A stretch of DNA of 64,000 nucleotides, from NCBI GenBank assembly GCA_020161435.1, contig JAIUNV010000003.1:514567-578566 (forward strand), read 5' to 3'. Every line of letters starts with the position of its first letter. Positions within the stretch are counted from its first letter, which is position 1. The DNA comes from Bacteroidota bacterium. GTDB lineage: Bacteria; Bacteroidota; Bacteroidia; Chitinophagales; Chitinophagaceae. The notes below the pieces were generated by a model. That model did no database searches and was not told where the DNA came from. It saw nothing but the letters and a program-made list of their open reading frames with translations. Both the position numbers and the translations under genes were made by a program. This document shows, piece by piece, positions 1 through 8,911 of the stretch.

Positions 1-1097
1 AGGCAGAAGTGATTGAAAAAAACGGCCTCCCTTACATCATATACGAAATGAAAGATGGTCGACAATTCACGTACCAATTGGATACTGCCATCAAAAAGGG
101 CTATTTTATTCCACCACCTCCTCCACCAACTGCACCCAAAGCACCGGCTGTGCCTGCTGAGCAACCCACAACGCTCAAGCTCACTGGCATGGGCAGCGAT
201 CCTGAAAAACAACCCTTGGTGATTTATGCAGGCTTAGAAATTACGCAAGCTCAACTACAACAAATCGATCCCAATACCATTGCCAGTATTGATGTGCTGA
301 AAGGCGAAAGTGCTACGAAGCTGTATGGTGAAAAAGGGAAGAATGGGGTAATTATGATTCAGCCAAAAACGGTAGCCGGAGCTATGCAAAATGAAGTGGT
401 GGTTCAAGGTAAACCACTCACAAAAAACAGCAAGCCGGCAACAGCCAGCAACGGACCAGGTGAAGTAGTAGTGGTGGGCTATGGCAAACCAAGTGTACAA
501 GTGCAGGGGCAGACTACAACCCTTCATGCAGATGAAGTAGTAGTCACCGGTTATCCATCTGCCAAAAGTAAACCAACAGTTGTACTGCGTGGTGAGGCCA
601 CTTCAGGCAATATGCCAGCGCTTATTTTTCTGGATGGCAAACGTATTACCGCAGCAGAAATGCAACAGATTTCTCCCGACCAAATTGGCAGCATCAATGT
701 ATTGAAAGATGGTACAGCAGTAGCCAAGTATGGTGCAGAAGCAGAGAAAGGGGTGATAGAAATTTACAGCAAAAAAGCTGGTACTGTGTTCTCTGAAACT
801 GAGACACCACCTACCTTTCCGGGCAACTACGATGGTTGGAGAAGATACCTGGAGCGGAATTTACAATACCCGAATGAAGCTCAAGAAAAAGGCATACAGG
901 GTAAAGTAGTAGTACAGTTTGTAGTGGATACAGAAGGTAACCTTTCTGACATTTATGCTATGAACGACCCTGGTGGCGGTTTGGCGCAAGAAGCGGTACG
1001 CATTATTAAATCCGGCCCCAAGTGGGTACCTGCTGTACAAAACGGACAAAAAGTAGTAGCACGTACTTCGCAAACCATTACTTTCCGTTTGGAGTAA
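1..1097 (+). CDS. Plug-like/TonB C-terminal domain protein, 5' truncated by the window edge
   Basis: The frame is open to the first base, so the N-terminus is missing; the GTG at 9 is an internal codon, not a supported start. The visible 362 residues hold a proline-rich linker (PPPPPP), two short segments resembling the TonB-dependent receptor plug motif (IASIDVLKGESATKLYG and IGSINVLKDGTAVAKYG), valine-rich VVVVGYG stretches like the plug start of SusC proteins, and a final TonB C-terminal domain of about 90 residues (YPNEAQEKGIQGKVVVQFVVD). In Bacteroidota this order is common in M56/BlaR1-type membrane peptidases and energy-transducer proteins, so the missing N-terminus may be an M56 domain; that is inference. 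The gene ends at a strong hairpin and converges on dacB. Confidence 0.7.
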   Translation, partial: AEVIEKNGLPYIIYEMKDGRQFTYQLDTAIKKGYFIPPPPPPTAPKAPAVPAEQPTTLKLTGMGSDPEKQPLVIYAGLEITQAQLQQIDPNTIASIDVLKGESATKLYGEKGKNGVIMIQPKTVAGAMQNEVVVQGKPLTKNSKPATASNGPGEVVVVGYGKPSVQVQGQTTTLHADEVVVTGYPSAKSKPTVVLRGEATSGNMPALIFLDGKRITAAEMQQISPDQIGSINVLKDGTAVAKYGAEAEKGVIEIYSKKAGTVFSETETPPTFPGNYDGWRRYLERNLQYPNEAQEKGIQGKVVVQFVVDTEGNLSDIYAMNDPGGGLAQEAVRIIKSGPKWVPAVQNGQKVVARTSQTITFRLE

Positions 1098-1122
1098 TCC
1101 TGTCATCTCTATTCTAATGCAT

Positions 1123-1155
1123 ATAAAAGGGACCGCATGATGTGGTCCCTTTTAT
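1123..1155. terminator. Bidirectional intrinsic terminator
   Basis: A 12-bp perfect stem, ATAAAAGGGACC and its complement, has a 9-nt loop. T-rich and A-rich flanks make it plausible on both strands. It lies between two convergent genes, the TonB-domain gene ending at 1097 and the dacB-like gene ending at 1225. Confidence 0.8.
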
Positions 1156-1184
1156 ATTATGGTTACATCAAATCACTTGGTACT

Positions 1185-1214
1185 CTTCGTGTTTTACTTT
1201 GTGCCTTCATGGTT
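1185..1214. repeat. Degenerate dispersed intergenic repeat (CTTTGTG type)
   Basis: Contains CTTCGTG, ACTTTGTGCCTT and CATGGTT words in tandem. It resembles the short dispersed intergenic element seen in many Bacteroidota genomes. A related copy in the opposite orientation lies at 57849-57888. Recognition is by eye only. Confidence 0.35.
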
Positions 1215-1224
1215 CAAAAAATCG

Positions 1225-2544
1225 CTAGTTATGCTCCCACACATGCAGCAGGTATTTTTCTACCGCTCTTCTCACAGCTGCTGCCGAACCATTGTGATTG
1301 TTAACTTGTACACTCAGCAGTAACAGCCGCCCTTGCTTGCTGGTCATATAGCCGCTTAGGGCTACTACCCCAGCCAGTGTGCCGGTTTTAGCAAACAGTT
1401 TTCCTTCCAGTGGTTTGTAATAATTGGTGAGTGTACCATTGTTGCCGGTAGGCAAAATATTTTGTAAGCGAGCCATGGAAAATTCGCTGCGGCATTGCTG
1501 CAACAGCCATATAAAATCGGCAGGTGTAAACAAGTTGTACCGACTCAATCCACTGCCATCTACCCAACGCGGTTTATCTGGCATGGCCTGCAAATCAGTT
1601 TGCAGCAAACTATCAATTACATCTCCTTCATTCATGTAACCAAACCACTGCTGACTAATCATGAGTAGGGTTTGCTCTGCAAAAAAATTATCGCTGCGAT
1701 GCATCAGTGGTTTCAGCATGCTGTCGGTTGGTTGCGAGTATATCTTCTGCCAGCGCAGGTTATCGGGCACTGACGAATGCTCGAAATACCAGTCGTTACC
1801 AAAATGTGTGGAAGCCAGTTGTGCCGTAGATAACGGCGTCATATACAAAGTAGTATTGGCTCTCTTGGTTTTGCCCGGTTGTAGGGTAAACTCCGGTTGA
1901 TCAAACAGTCGCTGAATACTGAAGCCAGTATCTTGAAACTGGTTAATGTTCGTCACCAATCCAGCCACGTTTGCCGGGTTGCTTTTTACATAGCCATTGG
2001 TCTGCAATGTAAAGCTGGCCACATTGCTGTACATAGGCATACTGCTGCGGGGTGCCATGTAGGTAGCATCGTAATCGTTCCAGCTCCAGCCATTGCCATA
2101 GGCGGTGGTGGCCATGCCGGCATTGTACCAATTCACTTGCTTGTATTGCTGCAGCACAGTTGCCAATGGTTGATGCTTGTAATCGGGATGCAGAAAAGTA
2201 GGATCGGCATGCGAACGGAAATGCACAACACTGTCGTTGGATTTGGCCACGTAGCCAGCTATCAGACTATCGCCGAGGTATTTCAAACCGGCGTACATAG
2301 TCCAGAGTTTGGTATTGCTGGCGGGTACAAAATATTTGTGCTCATTGTGTGCAGCTACTACTTGTTGTGTTTCGGCATCGGCTATCATTACACCCACATG
2401 TGCGTATTGCAAGGTGCTATCTTCAAGCAATGTTCTTATGGCATCTTGCCGCTCCGTAGCAGGTTGCATTTGCTTACCCGTGGCACATGCCATCAACAGC
2501 AAACTCATCGCCAACACCTGAATAATAACATGCCGCCTGTTCAT
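1225..2544 (-). CDS. dacB: D-alanyl-D-alanine carboxypeptidase/endopeptidase, PBP4 (S13) family lipoprotein
   Basis: Peptidase family S13 trims or cleaves peptidoglycan cross-bridges in the periplasm. The start at 2544 gives a lipoprotein signal (MNRRHVIIQVLAMSLLLMAC, lipid Cys20); an upstream in-frame start at 2610 would add 22 residues without signal character. The penicillin-binding motifs are visible in order: SxxK as SNTK (Ser76, Lys79), SxN as SDN in HRSDNFFAEQ, and KTG in FAKTGTLAGV. At 439 residues it has normal length for the family. The gene is divergent from the decayed K+ channel, 59 bp away, and convergent with the TonB-domain gene. Family assignment is firm; the balance of carboxy- and endopeptidase activity is unknown. 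Confidence 0.9.
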   Translation of the reverse strand: MNRRHVIIQVLAMSLLLMACATGKQMQPATERQDAIRTLLEDSTLQYAHVGVMIADAETQQVVAAHNEHKYFVPASNTKLWTMYAGLKYLGDSLIAGYVAKSNDSVVHFRSHADPTFLHPDYKHQPLATVLQQYKQVNWYNAGMATTAYGNGWSWNDYDATYMAPRSSMPMYSNVASFTLQTNGYVKSNPANVAGLVTNINQFQDTGFSIQRLFDQPEFTLQPGKTKRANTTLYMTPLSTAQLASTHFGNDWYFEHSSVPDNLRWQKIYSQPTDSMLKPLMHRSDNFFAEQTLLMISQQWFGYMNEGDVIDSLLQTDLQAMPDKPRWVDGSGLSRYNLFTPADFIWLLQQCRSEFSMARLQNILPTGNNGTLTNYYKPLEGKLFAKTGTLAGVVALSGYMTSKQGRLLLLSVQVNNHNGSAAAVRRAVEKYLLHVWEHN

Positions 2545-2603
2545 ATTCCCGCTTATTTTTATGTGAGTCAAACTAACAACAAAAGCCTTACAACGCTGCT
2601 GCC

Positions 2604-2784
2604 GTGTCAAAAAAAAATAACCAGATGGCTATTGCTCCGCAAGTTTATTGCGCCGGTGTTATTGCTGGCAGCATTAACCGTGGTGGGAACAGTGGGTTAT
2701 GTGTTTATAGATGGCTATAGTTGGATTAATGCGTTGTATATCACCATCATCACCGTTGGTACAGTAGTGTTTGGGGAAAGATGA
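2604..2784 (+). pseudogene. Remnant of a two-TM potassium channel (frameshifted, truncated)
   Basis: One frame from about 2611 reads KKITRWLLLRKFIAPVLLL, then VVGTVGYVFIDGYSWINALY, then TIITVGTVVFGER and stop. This matches the first membrane helix and pore helix of bacterial Kch/TrkA-linked K+ channels (ALYxTVITLTTVGFGE). The filter TVGFG has become TVVFG. The likely start, GTG at 2604 (V-S-K-K...), is in a different frame: the run of nine A at 2609-2617 needs eight A for both to join. After the pore the frame stops, and neither the second helix nor an NAD-binding domain follows before the antiporter gene. It looks like a decayed gene rather than a small functional one; the homopolymer shift alone could be a sequencing error, but the 3' loss could not. 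Confidence 0.55.
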
Positions 2785-2822
2785 CAACAAATAACCAAGG
2801 CCAAAAAACATTCGCAAGAACG

Positions 2823-5060
2823 TTACACATGACTGAGCTGTGCAATTTTATGTCTGTCGCCCACCAGCCATATCACATCGTTCCATTCAAACGTAGTAGC
2901 CGATGATGGATTCAACATACGTTCTCCGTCCCGCTCAATACCCACTACCAAGCCATTCGTCATTTCACGAATGCCACTATCCCTAATACTCTTGCCCCGA
3001 AGGCCGTTGTGTTCATCCACCACTACCTTTTCCAAACTTATTTGCTGTGCCAGCAAATCTGCCACAGGCGCTTCTTCATTTTGCTCTTCTACCAATACGG
3101 TAAACTTCTGCAATTGATGGTCGTTACCTATCACTCCAATTTCATCGTAGGGAAATAATTTTTCGAAACGAGAAGGAGCATACAAGAGTTTGTTGCCCCT
3201 TTCTATAAATGCAATGTTGACGCCGTACTGCTCCCGCAGGGCCAGCTCTTCCAGCGTTTTGCCAATAAAGGGCGAAGTAGCACAAATACGGATTTTACTC
3301 AAGTGAGCATCCCAAGGCGTTAGCAGCTTGGGTGCCTGTTTGGCTGCTTTTTCTTTTTCGTGCAGGTTGTTTAAAAATCGTTGTTCTATGCGTTGGTAAA
3401 AACGCTGCAACCGCTGGCGAAAAACAATCATCACCACTGCAATAACCGCAATGGTAACGCCCACAGCTACGGTCGTACTAAAATGCTGTGCCAGCAGTAC
3501 CGCTACAAATGATACCGCCAAAGCATTCCTGAAAACTTCCACTGCTACCAACGGCCCATGGTTGTATTTGCTATCGAGCCACAACTGTCGGTAAGCACTA
3601 TGCTGAATTTTTTTAGCCATGAGTGCCCACACAAACGGCATCATAGCCATGAGGGTAATGGCAATAGTGACCAAACTGGCAACGAGCTGCTTATCAATCA
3701 TGGTATGCATAAATGGATACAGCAGGTATTTGGATGCCAGCAATATAGCTATGATGACCACCACATTGATGAGTACCATTTGCATGAGTAAACGCACCAC
3801 GATGCGCCAATCGCTTTCACCCTTCAGTACCTGTGTACCGGCACTGTACTCATGCAGCCTTTGCTGCCAGCTGTCTGGCAATATTTTTTCGAGCCAGCCA
3901 ATCAGCGGATCGGCCAGGCGTATCATGTATGGAGTAGTGAATGTAGTGAGTACCGACACCCCTACAGCGATGGGATACAAGAACGAGCTGGTTACTTTGA
4001 GGGTTACGCCCAACGTAGCTATGATGAATGAAAATTCACCAATCTGCGTCATGCTGGTACCCGCTTGCACAGCTTGCTTCAGCGGCCGGCCGGCTACCAA
4101 TGCACCAGTGCCTACAAAAATGATTTTACCCAAAATAACAGTGAGCGACAGCAGCAATACAGGGCCTGCATTTTCCCACAACAAGGTTGGATTGATGAGC
4201 ATGCCCACCGATACAAAAAAGATAGCGCCAAACAAATTTTTCACTGGCTCCAGCAAGTGCTCAATCTTTTCGGCATACACAGTTTCTGCCAAAATAGACC
4301 CCATAACAAAAGCACCCAAAGCCGCACTAAAACCCACTTTATCAGCAAACACCACCATGCCCAGACAAAGCGCAATGGCCGCCACCAGCAGGGTTTCGCT
4401 GCTCAATAATTTTGAAGCTCTTTTTAAAAAAGTGGGGAGAATGAAAATGCCGGCCAAAAACCAAAGACTTAAAAAGAACAAGAGTTTACCAATAGCCATC
4501 AGCATTTCGCTACCGGCAAATTCTTTGCTCACGGCCATGGTACTCAGCAATACCATCAGCAATACGGCCACTAAATCTTCTACAACTAAAATGCCCATTA
4601 CCAAGCCGGTAAACTGTTTCGTTTTTACAACCAGCTCATCAAAAGCCCGAAAGATGATGGTGGTAGAAGAAATGGCAATGATGCCCCCTAGAAAGAGGCT
4701 ATCCATAAACGACCAATCCATGAGCTGGCCCATGCCAAAGCCTATAGAGACCATGGCCAAAATTTCGATGGTACCTGTAATACCGGCCGTAGGACCAATC
4801 TTAGCCAGTTTTTTAAAGCTAAATTCAAGACCGAGGGCAAAGAGTAAAAAGATAACGCCGATCTCGGCCCATGTTCTTACACCTTCTAAATCGGTAACCG
4901 TTGGAAAGACCGAAAAATTGGGTCCTACCAGCAATCCGGACAGGATATAGCCCAATACAACGGGCTGTTTCAACCGCCGAAAAATCAAAGTAGTAATACC
5001 TGCAGCACCCAAAATGAGTGCCAAATCTGTAATAAGGTTTGGCAAATGGCTCATCCCCAA
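2823..5060 (-). CDS. Cation:proton antiporter, CPA2 (KefB/GerN type) with two RCK-C domains
   Basis: Exchanges monovalent cations (K+ or Na+) for protons across the inner membrane. About 380 N-terminal residues form the Na_H_Exchanger fold with some twelve hydrophobic helices (QPVVLGYILSGLLVGPN, FALGLEFSFKKL, VEDLVAVLLMVLL). More hydrophobic helices follow at about 420-570. The cytoplasmic tail carries two TrkA_C (RCK-C) modules, near 600-665 (FIGKTLEELALREQYGVNI) and 675-745 (LRGKSIRDSGIREMTNG). No Rossmann TrkA_N domain is present, unlike KefB/KefC. M1 and M3 are both usable starts. The gene lies 70 bp downstream of the arginase-fold gene on the same strand and may be co-transcribed with it. 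Confidence 0.88.
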   Translation of the reverse strand: MGMSHLPNLITDLALILGAAGITTLIFRRLKQPVVLGYILSGLLVGPNFSVFPTVTDLEGVRTWAEIGVIFLLFALGLEFSFKKLAKIGPTAGITGTIEILAMVSIGFGMGQLMDWSFMDSLFLGGIIAISSTTIIFRAFDELVVKTKQFTGLVMGILVVEDLVAVLLMVLLSTMAVSKEFAGSEMLMAIGKLLFFLSLWFLAGIFILPTFLKRASKLLSSETLLVAAIALCLGMVVFADKVGFSAALGAFVMGSILAETVYAEKIEHLLEPVKNLFGAIFFVSVGMLINPTLLWENAGPVLLLSLTVILGKIIFVGTGALVAGRPLKQAVQAGTSMTQIGEFSFIIATLGVTLKVTSSFLYPIAVGVSVLTTFTTPYMIRLADPLIGWLEKILPDSWQQRLHEYSAGTQVLKGESDWRIVVRLLMQMVLINVVVIIAILLASKYLLYPFMHTMIDKQLVASLVTIAITLMAMMPFVWALMAKKIQHSAYRQLWLDSKYNHGPLVAVEVFRNALAVSFVAVLLAQHFSTTVAVGVTIAVIAVVMIVFRQRLQRFYQRIEQRFLNNLHEKEKAAKQAPKLLTPWDAHLSKIRICATSPFIGKTLEELALREQYGVNIAFIERGNKLLYAPSRFEKLFPYDEIGVIGNDHQLQKFTVLVEEQNEEAPVADLLAQQISLEKVVVDEHNGLRGKSIRDSGIREMTNGLVVGIERDGERMLNPSSATTFEWNDVIWLVGDRHKIAQLSHV

Positions 5061-5130
5061 AAATAACCAATACCGTCAGATAGCAGCCAAGAGCTTGTTC
5101 CATACCCTTGGAAAAAAACTATGCTGATTG

Positions 5131-6246
5131 TCACATCCGCTCTTGTGCACGAAGCCAGCGTTCGGGCAAATCGTTGTGACTGGCCACCAGGTAGTCGGCG
5201 TAAGTGCATGGAATGAATGTTTTATCGGGCAGTTGCATCCACCAGCGGCCGGTGTTGCGGCTTTGCAAAAACAGGGTTTCTATTTCGGCACACATCAGGT
5301 GGTATTCGTTGTAGCCGGTGCGGTCGTCCAACAGCACTTCGTGCTTGTCGCGTTGCATGCCATCAATAAAATACCAAATCATGTGGGCCACCTGCATGGC
5401 TGTAAGGCCCATGGGGTCTTTGGCCATAAAACCGAAAATACCTGCTACCCGGTTGGTGCCACTCATGCCGGCATACTGCATGAGTTTGCAAGCTTCTTGT
5501 CCGGTAAAACCATTGGGCGATAAAGTAGTAGCCGGCGCAAATGCATGTGCGATAGCGGCAATATCAAATGAGACCAAATGACTGCTGCGGATGGCAGGCT
5601 CCACTTCATCCATTTTTTCCTGCACCTTGCCTACTCGGAAGCAATCGAAACGCAACTTATCGATGGTTTCGAGCAACTGCGGATTTACAAAATAGCTTTG
5701 AAAGCCAATGAGGTTAAACTGCTTTACGTAGTTAGGTTCGCTGGTGAGCATTTCCAGCAAAAACTTATGTTCCGGAAAAGGACTTTCACTATCCAGGTCT
5801 ATCAATGCATCTACTGCTGTAGCTTCGAGCAACATTTTTTCTTCGGCAAATGCCTGGTACATGGCCAGCGTAATATCGTGGCTGCCACCAAACAACAATA
5901 CCCGCTTGCCGGCTTTCAGCAATTCACGAATCACCATTTTCACTGCAGCATAAGTGTCGGCCAGTTGTGCACCGGGCTTTACATTGCCGGCATCTGCAAT
6001 GCGAATGGCATTGTGCCAGAGGTATAAATTGTAGAGTTGTTTGCGTACCGCATCGGCACTGCGTGGGGTAGCTTTTGAACCTTTTCCCCGCCATTCATCG
6101 CAACCGAGCAACACCAAATCTGCTGCATCAAAATCGTTGGCCTCCAGCAGCATGCCGCCAATTTGCCCCGGCTTATAGCCTTCGTCTTCCGAAATTTCAA
6201 ATGGGTTGGCCAGCTCTATCAGTTCTTGTATTTGATGCAGTAACAT
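5131..6246 (-). CDS. Arginase/formimidoylglutamase-fold protein with altered metal motifs
   Basis: A ureohydrolase-superfamily protein of 371 residues. The first manganese motif is intact (LLFGGSHDIT). The other two are changed: where family members have DAHxD this protein has DLDSE, and where they have SFDIDxxDP it has SFDIAAIAHAFAP, losing two ligand aspartates. The downstream family sequence (APATTLSPNGFTGQEA) is still recognisable, so alignment is not in doubt. Such divergent copies occur in Bacteroidota and are usually annotated formimidoylglutamase. Whether this one binds two metals or hydrolyses any guanidino or formimino compound is open. No other histidine-degradation gene is in the window. 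It is divergent from batD. Confidence 0.75.
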   Translation of the reverse strand: MLLHQIQELIELANPFEISEDEGYKPGQIGGMLLEANDFDAADLVLLGCDEWRGKGSKATPRSADAVRKQLYNLYLWHNAIRIADAGNVKPGAQLADTYAAVKMVIRELLKAGKRVLLFGGSHDITLAMYQAFAEEKMLLEATAVDALIDLDSESPFPEHKFLLEMLTSEPNYVKQFNLIGFQSYFVNPQLLETIDKLRFDCFRVGKVQEKMDEVEPAIRSSHLVSFDIAAIAHAFAPATTLSPNGFTGQEACKLMQYAGMSGTNRVAGIFGFMAKDPMGLTAMQVAHMIWYFIDGMQRDKHEVLLDDRTGYNEYHLMCAEIETLFLQSRNTGRWWMQLPDKTFIPCTYADYLVASHNDLPERWLRAQERM

Positions 6247-6427
6247 GTGGTGCGTTGCTTGTATTACTTTGTCGAAAAAAAAATCGGGGTGAAGATAACA
6301 GCCTGCATGTGGCTATGTGCCATGCAGTTTTTTAACAAGGGTTGATAATACATTGCTGCGGTGCAGCAGCTGGTTAAAAATGATACACAAGCAGCGAGTA
6401 GCCCCGATTTGCGCTATTTTGCCAACC

Positions 6428-8209
6428 ATGTTTGCGGCACCTGATTCTACTTCATTTTTACAGCGCTGGTTGTGGTACCTCTGTTGCAGCCTGCTGCTGC
6501 CACTGGCCGGCATGGCACAGCCCGATTGGCAGCTGCTCACATCGGCCAATGCCATAGCCAGCCATGAGCAAATTACCATCAGCTACACCTTGGTAAATGC
6601 ATCCGGCACGGGGGTAAAATTTCCTGCCTTTAAAGATTGGGATGTACTCAGCGGCCCCATGACCACTACCAGTACCAACATCTTCAACGGTGTACAATCA
6701 ACAGCGCAGCAATACAGTTTTCAACTGGCGCCACGGCGTACCGGTAGTTGCACCGTACCCGCTGCCAGCATTGTAGTAAATGGCAAAAGCTACCAAACCA
6801 ACACACTGGTTATAGAAGTAACCAAAGGTGCTCAGCACAACAACAGTCCTTACCCACCCAACGAGCACGGATTTACGTACGATGCATTTGTGCTCTATAG
6901 TAAAGAAAATGCACAGGAAAAAATAAAACGCAACCTGCTGCTGAAAACCAAACTCAGCAAAAACACTTGCTACGAAGGAGAAACAATAGTGGCAGAATAC
7001 CTGCTGTACTCCAGGGTAAACCTGAGTGCAGAGCTCGACAAACGCCCAGGTTTCGAGGGCTTTTCTTCTATTGATTTACCGGCCGAAGACCCCGGCAGCG
7101 AGTTTCAATATGCTACGGAAAATGGAAAGGTATACAAAGTGTATACCCTGCGCCGGGTGCAATTGACAGCACTGCGGTCGGGTGAGCTCAAACTGGCACC
7201 CATGAGCATTTCGGGTACTGTTTCATTTTTACGCACCCACAACGGACAACCCATTGCTGCAGACCCCTATGCACAGCAGCGTTCTGCAGAAGAACCATTT
7301 TCGGTAGCAGGAAATGTAGAAACCGTGCAGGTGACGCCTCTCCCTGCCAATGGCCGGCCTACTGATGGTGCCATTCCTGTGGGTGAATTTGCATACAGTG
7401 TACAAATGCCCAAGCAGCCACTGGCTGCAGGCGATGCGGCCGAGTTAATTGTGGCGGTAAGCGGTCTCGGACAGTGGAGCATGCTACAGGCGCCACAGAT
7501 TGAATGGCCCAAAGGCATTACCGGTTACGAACCCCGCATGGATGAGCAACTCGATAGTCAACGGGTACCGGTGCAGGGTGTGCGGCGGTACATTTATCGC
7601 TTTGCAGCCGATAGCATGGGTGATTATAATATCCGCATCAAAGGCTTTCATTATTTCAATCCATCCGAAGTAGTATACAAGCAAACGGCCGATAGCGATG
7701 TGAACCTGCACATTGGCGCAGCGGTGGCTCGTTCCTCTTTTGCCAATGATCCGGTGAATGACCCAAGCAGTTTTAAACTCACCGAATGGTTTACCCGTTT
7801 TATGCCTGTAGTGGCATTGAGTGCTGCATTGATACTGGTGATTGTACTCATGCTGTTGGGCAGGGCCAAACGTAAAAAACGATTCGCAGATCAGGTACTC
7901 GATCCCATATTTACACAAGGCCTAGATGACCCCATGTATCAGGTAACAACTGCTGCTGGCAACCGGCCATTGGTGGTAGAAAAAAGAGGCGTTGTAAAAA
8001 ACACAACCTTGCAGCAGGATACTGCTGATATCAAAGCTTTGGCTACACGTATGCTGGCAGAAGTACAGCAAGAAAATACCGGAGACAATGTGGCTGCACA
8101 ACAATTGTTGCAGTTATGCAACGATGTATTGTATGCTCCTTTCGGGCATCAGCACAGCGTAAATGATTTGCAGCAGGCCTATGCCGAATGGAAGCAGACT
8201 AAGGCGTAA
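6428..8209 (+). CDS. batD: BatD family protein
   Basis: A secreted, membrane-anchored protein of the Bat (Bacteroides aerotolerance) family. The ATG at 6428 gives a signal peptide (LQRWLWYLCCSLLLPLAGMAQ); longer in-frame starts from 6317 have no signal character. The ectodomain consists of repeated beta-sandwich segments, with the family-typical features YSKENAQEKIKRNLLLKTKLSKN and CYEGETIVAEYLLYSR. A C-terminal helix (FMPVVALSAALILVIVLMLL) is followed by a basic cytoplasmic tail of about 115 residues. BatD usually sits in a moxR-batABCDE operon, but here it stands alone. Its 3' end overlaps the response regulator stop codon by 11 bp in convergent orientation. Confidence 0.82.
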   Translation: MFAAPDSTSFLQRWLWYLCCSLLLPLAGMAQPDWQLLTSANAIASHEQITISYTLVNASGTGVKFPAFKDWDVLSGPMTTTSTNIFNGVQSTAQQYSFQLAPRRTGSCTVPAASIVVNGKSYQTNTLVIEVTKGAQHNNSPYPPNEHGFTYDAFVLYSKENAQEKIKRNLLLKTKLSKNTCYEGETIVAEYLLYSRVNLSAELDKRPGFEGFSSIDLPAEDPGSEFQYATENGKVYKVYTLRRVQLTALRSGELKLAPMSISGTVSFLRTHNGQPIAADPYAQQRSAEEPFSVAGNVETVQVTPLPANGRPTDGAIPVGEFAYSVQMPKQPLAAGDAAELIVAVSGLGQWSMLQAPQIEWPKGITGYEPRMDEQLDSQRVPVQGVRRYIYRFAADSMGDYNIRIKGFHYFNPSEVVYKQTADSDVNLHIGAAVARSSFANDPVNDPSSFKLTEWFTRFMPVVALSAALILVIVLMLLGRAKRKKRFADQVLDPIFTQGLDDPMYQVTTAAGNRPLVVEKRGVVKNTTLQQDTADIKALATRMLAEVQQENTGDNVAAQQLLQLCNDVLYAPFGHQHSVNDLQQAYAEWKQTKA

Positions 8210-8909
8210 ACTTATAACCTACACCACGTACACTGTGGAAGTATTGCGGATTGCGGGAGTCTTCTTCGAAGTACTTGCGAATGTTCAACAGAAAATTATC
8301 GATGGTGCGGGTGGTAGGAAAAACGTTGTAGCCCCACACTGTTCTTAAAATCGTTTCTCTTGTAACGACCTCGCCACTATGCTCAATGAGCAGTTGCAGC
8401 AGCATGGCTTCTTTTTTACTCAGCGCCACGGTTTCACCATTTTTCAGCACGGCTTCCTGTGCTTTAAAATTGATGGTATGCCCGCCAAAACTATACGTAC
8501 TGGCAGGCGTATGATCGGCCTGCTGACGTTTGTTTTTGAGCAACAGTTTTTCAATACGCAGTAGCAGCTCTTCGAGGGCAAATGGTTTGGTGAGGTAATC
8601 GTCGGCACCTTTTTTTAAACCGAGAATGCGATCGTTGGTAGAGTTGCGGGCACTCAGTATGAGCACCGGCGAATCAATCTTTTTAATGCGCATGGTTTCC
8701 AATACGCCAATGCCGTCTATTTCGGGCAGCATAATATCGAGCAGCACCAAATCGAAATATTCGCCATCCAGTTTTTCGAGTGCCTGTTGGCCTGTGTACG
8801 CCGACACCACATCGTAGCCTTCCAGCCCAAGGTTCATCTTGAGTGTTTCGTGCAATGCTTCTTCATCTTCTACCAACAATATGGAGGCAACTGGTGCAGG
8901 AATTTTCAT
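8199..8909 (-). CDS. OmpR-family response regulator
   Basis: A DNA-binding response regulator of 236 residues. The receiver domain (about 8-122) has the acidic pair in VEDEE, phospho-acceptor Asp58 in LVLLDIMLP, and the conserved Lys in YLTKPF. The winged-helix Trans_reg_C domain follows (about 140-235: LSKKEAMLLQLLIEHSGEVVTRE, then TIDNFLLNIRKYFEED, ending RGVGYKF). It lies 2 bp downstream of its cognate histidine kinase gene, so they form an operon. The target regulon cannot be told from the sequence. The gene's 3' end overlaps batD. Confidence 0.93.
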   Translation of the reverse strand: MKIPAPVASILLVEDEEALHETLKMNLGLEGYDVVSAYTGQQALEKLDGEYFDLVLLDIMLPEIDGIGVLETMRIKKIDSPVLILSARNSTNDRILGLKKGADDYLTKPFALEELLLRIEKLLLKNKRQQADHTPASTYSFGGHTINFKAQEAVLKNGETVALSKKEAMLLQLLIEHSGEVVTRETILRTVWGYNVFPTTRTIDNFLLNIRKYFEEDSRNPQYFHSVRGVGYKFTP

Positions 8910-8911
8910 GT

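Noticed and set aside
1897..2600. Long plus-strand frame of nearly 300 codons opposite dacB
   Set aside because: It is the antisense shadow of dacB. Only the part after about 2604 has independent protein character (K+ channel remnant).
3619..4950. 443-codon plus-strand frame inside the antiporter gene
   Set aside because: Composition is Ser/Thr/Met-rich without any recognisable motif; it is the antisense of strongly conserved membrane-protein codons.
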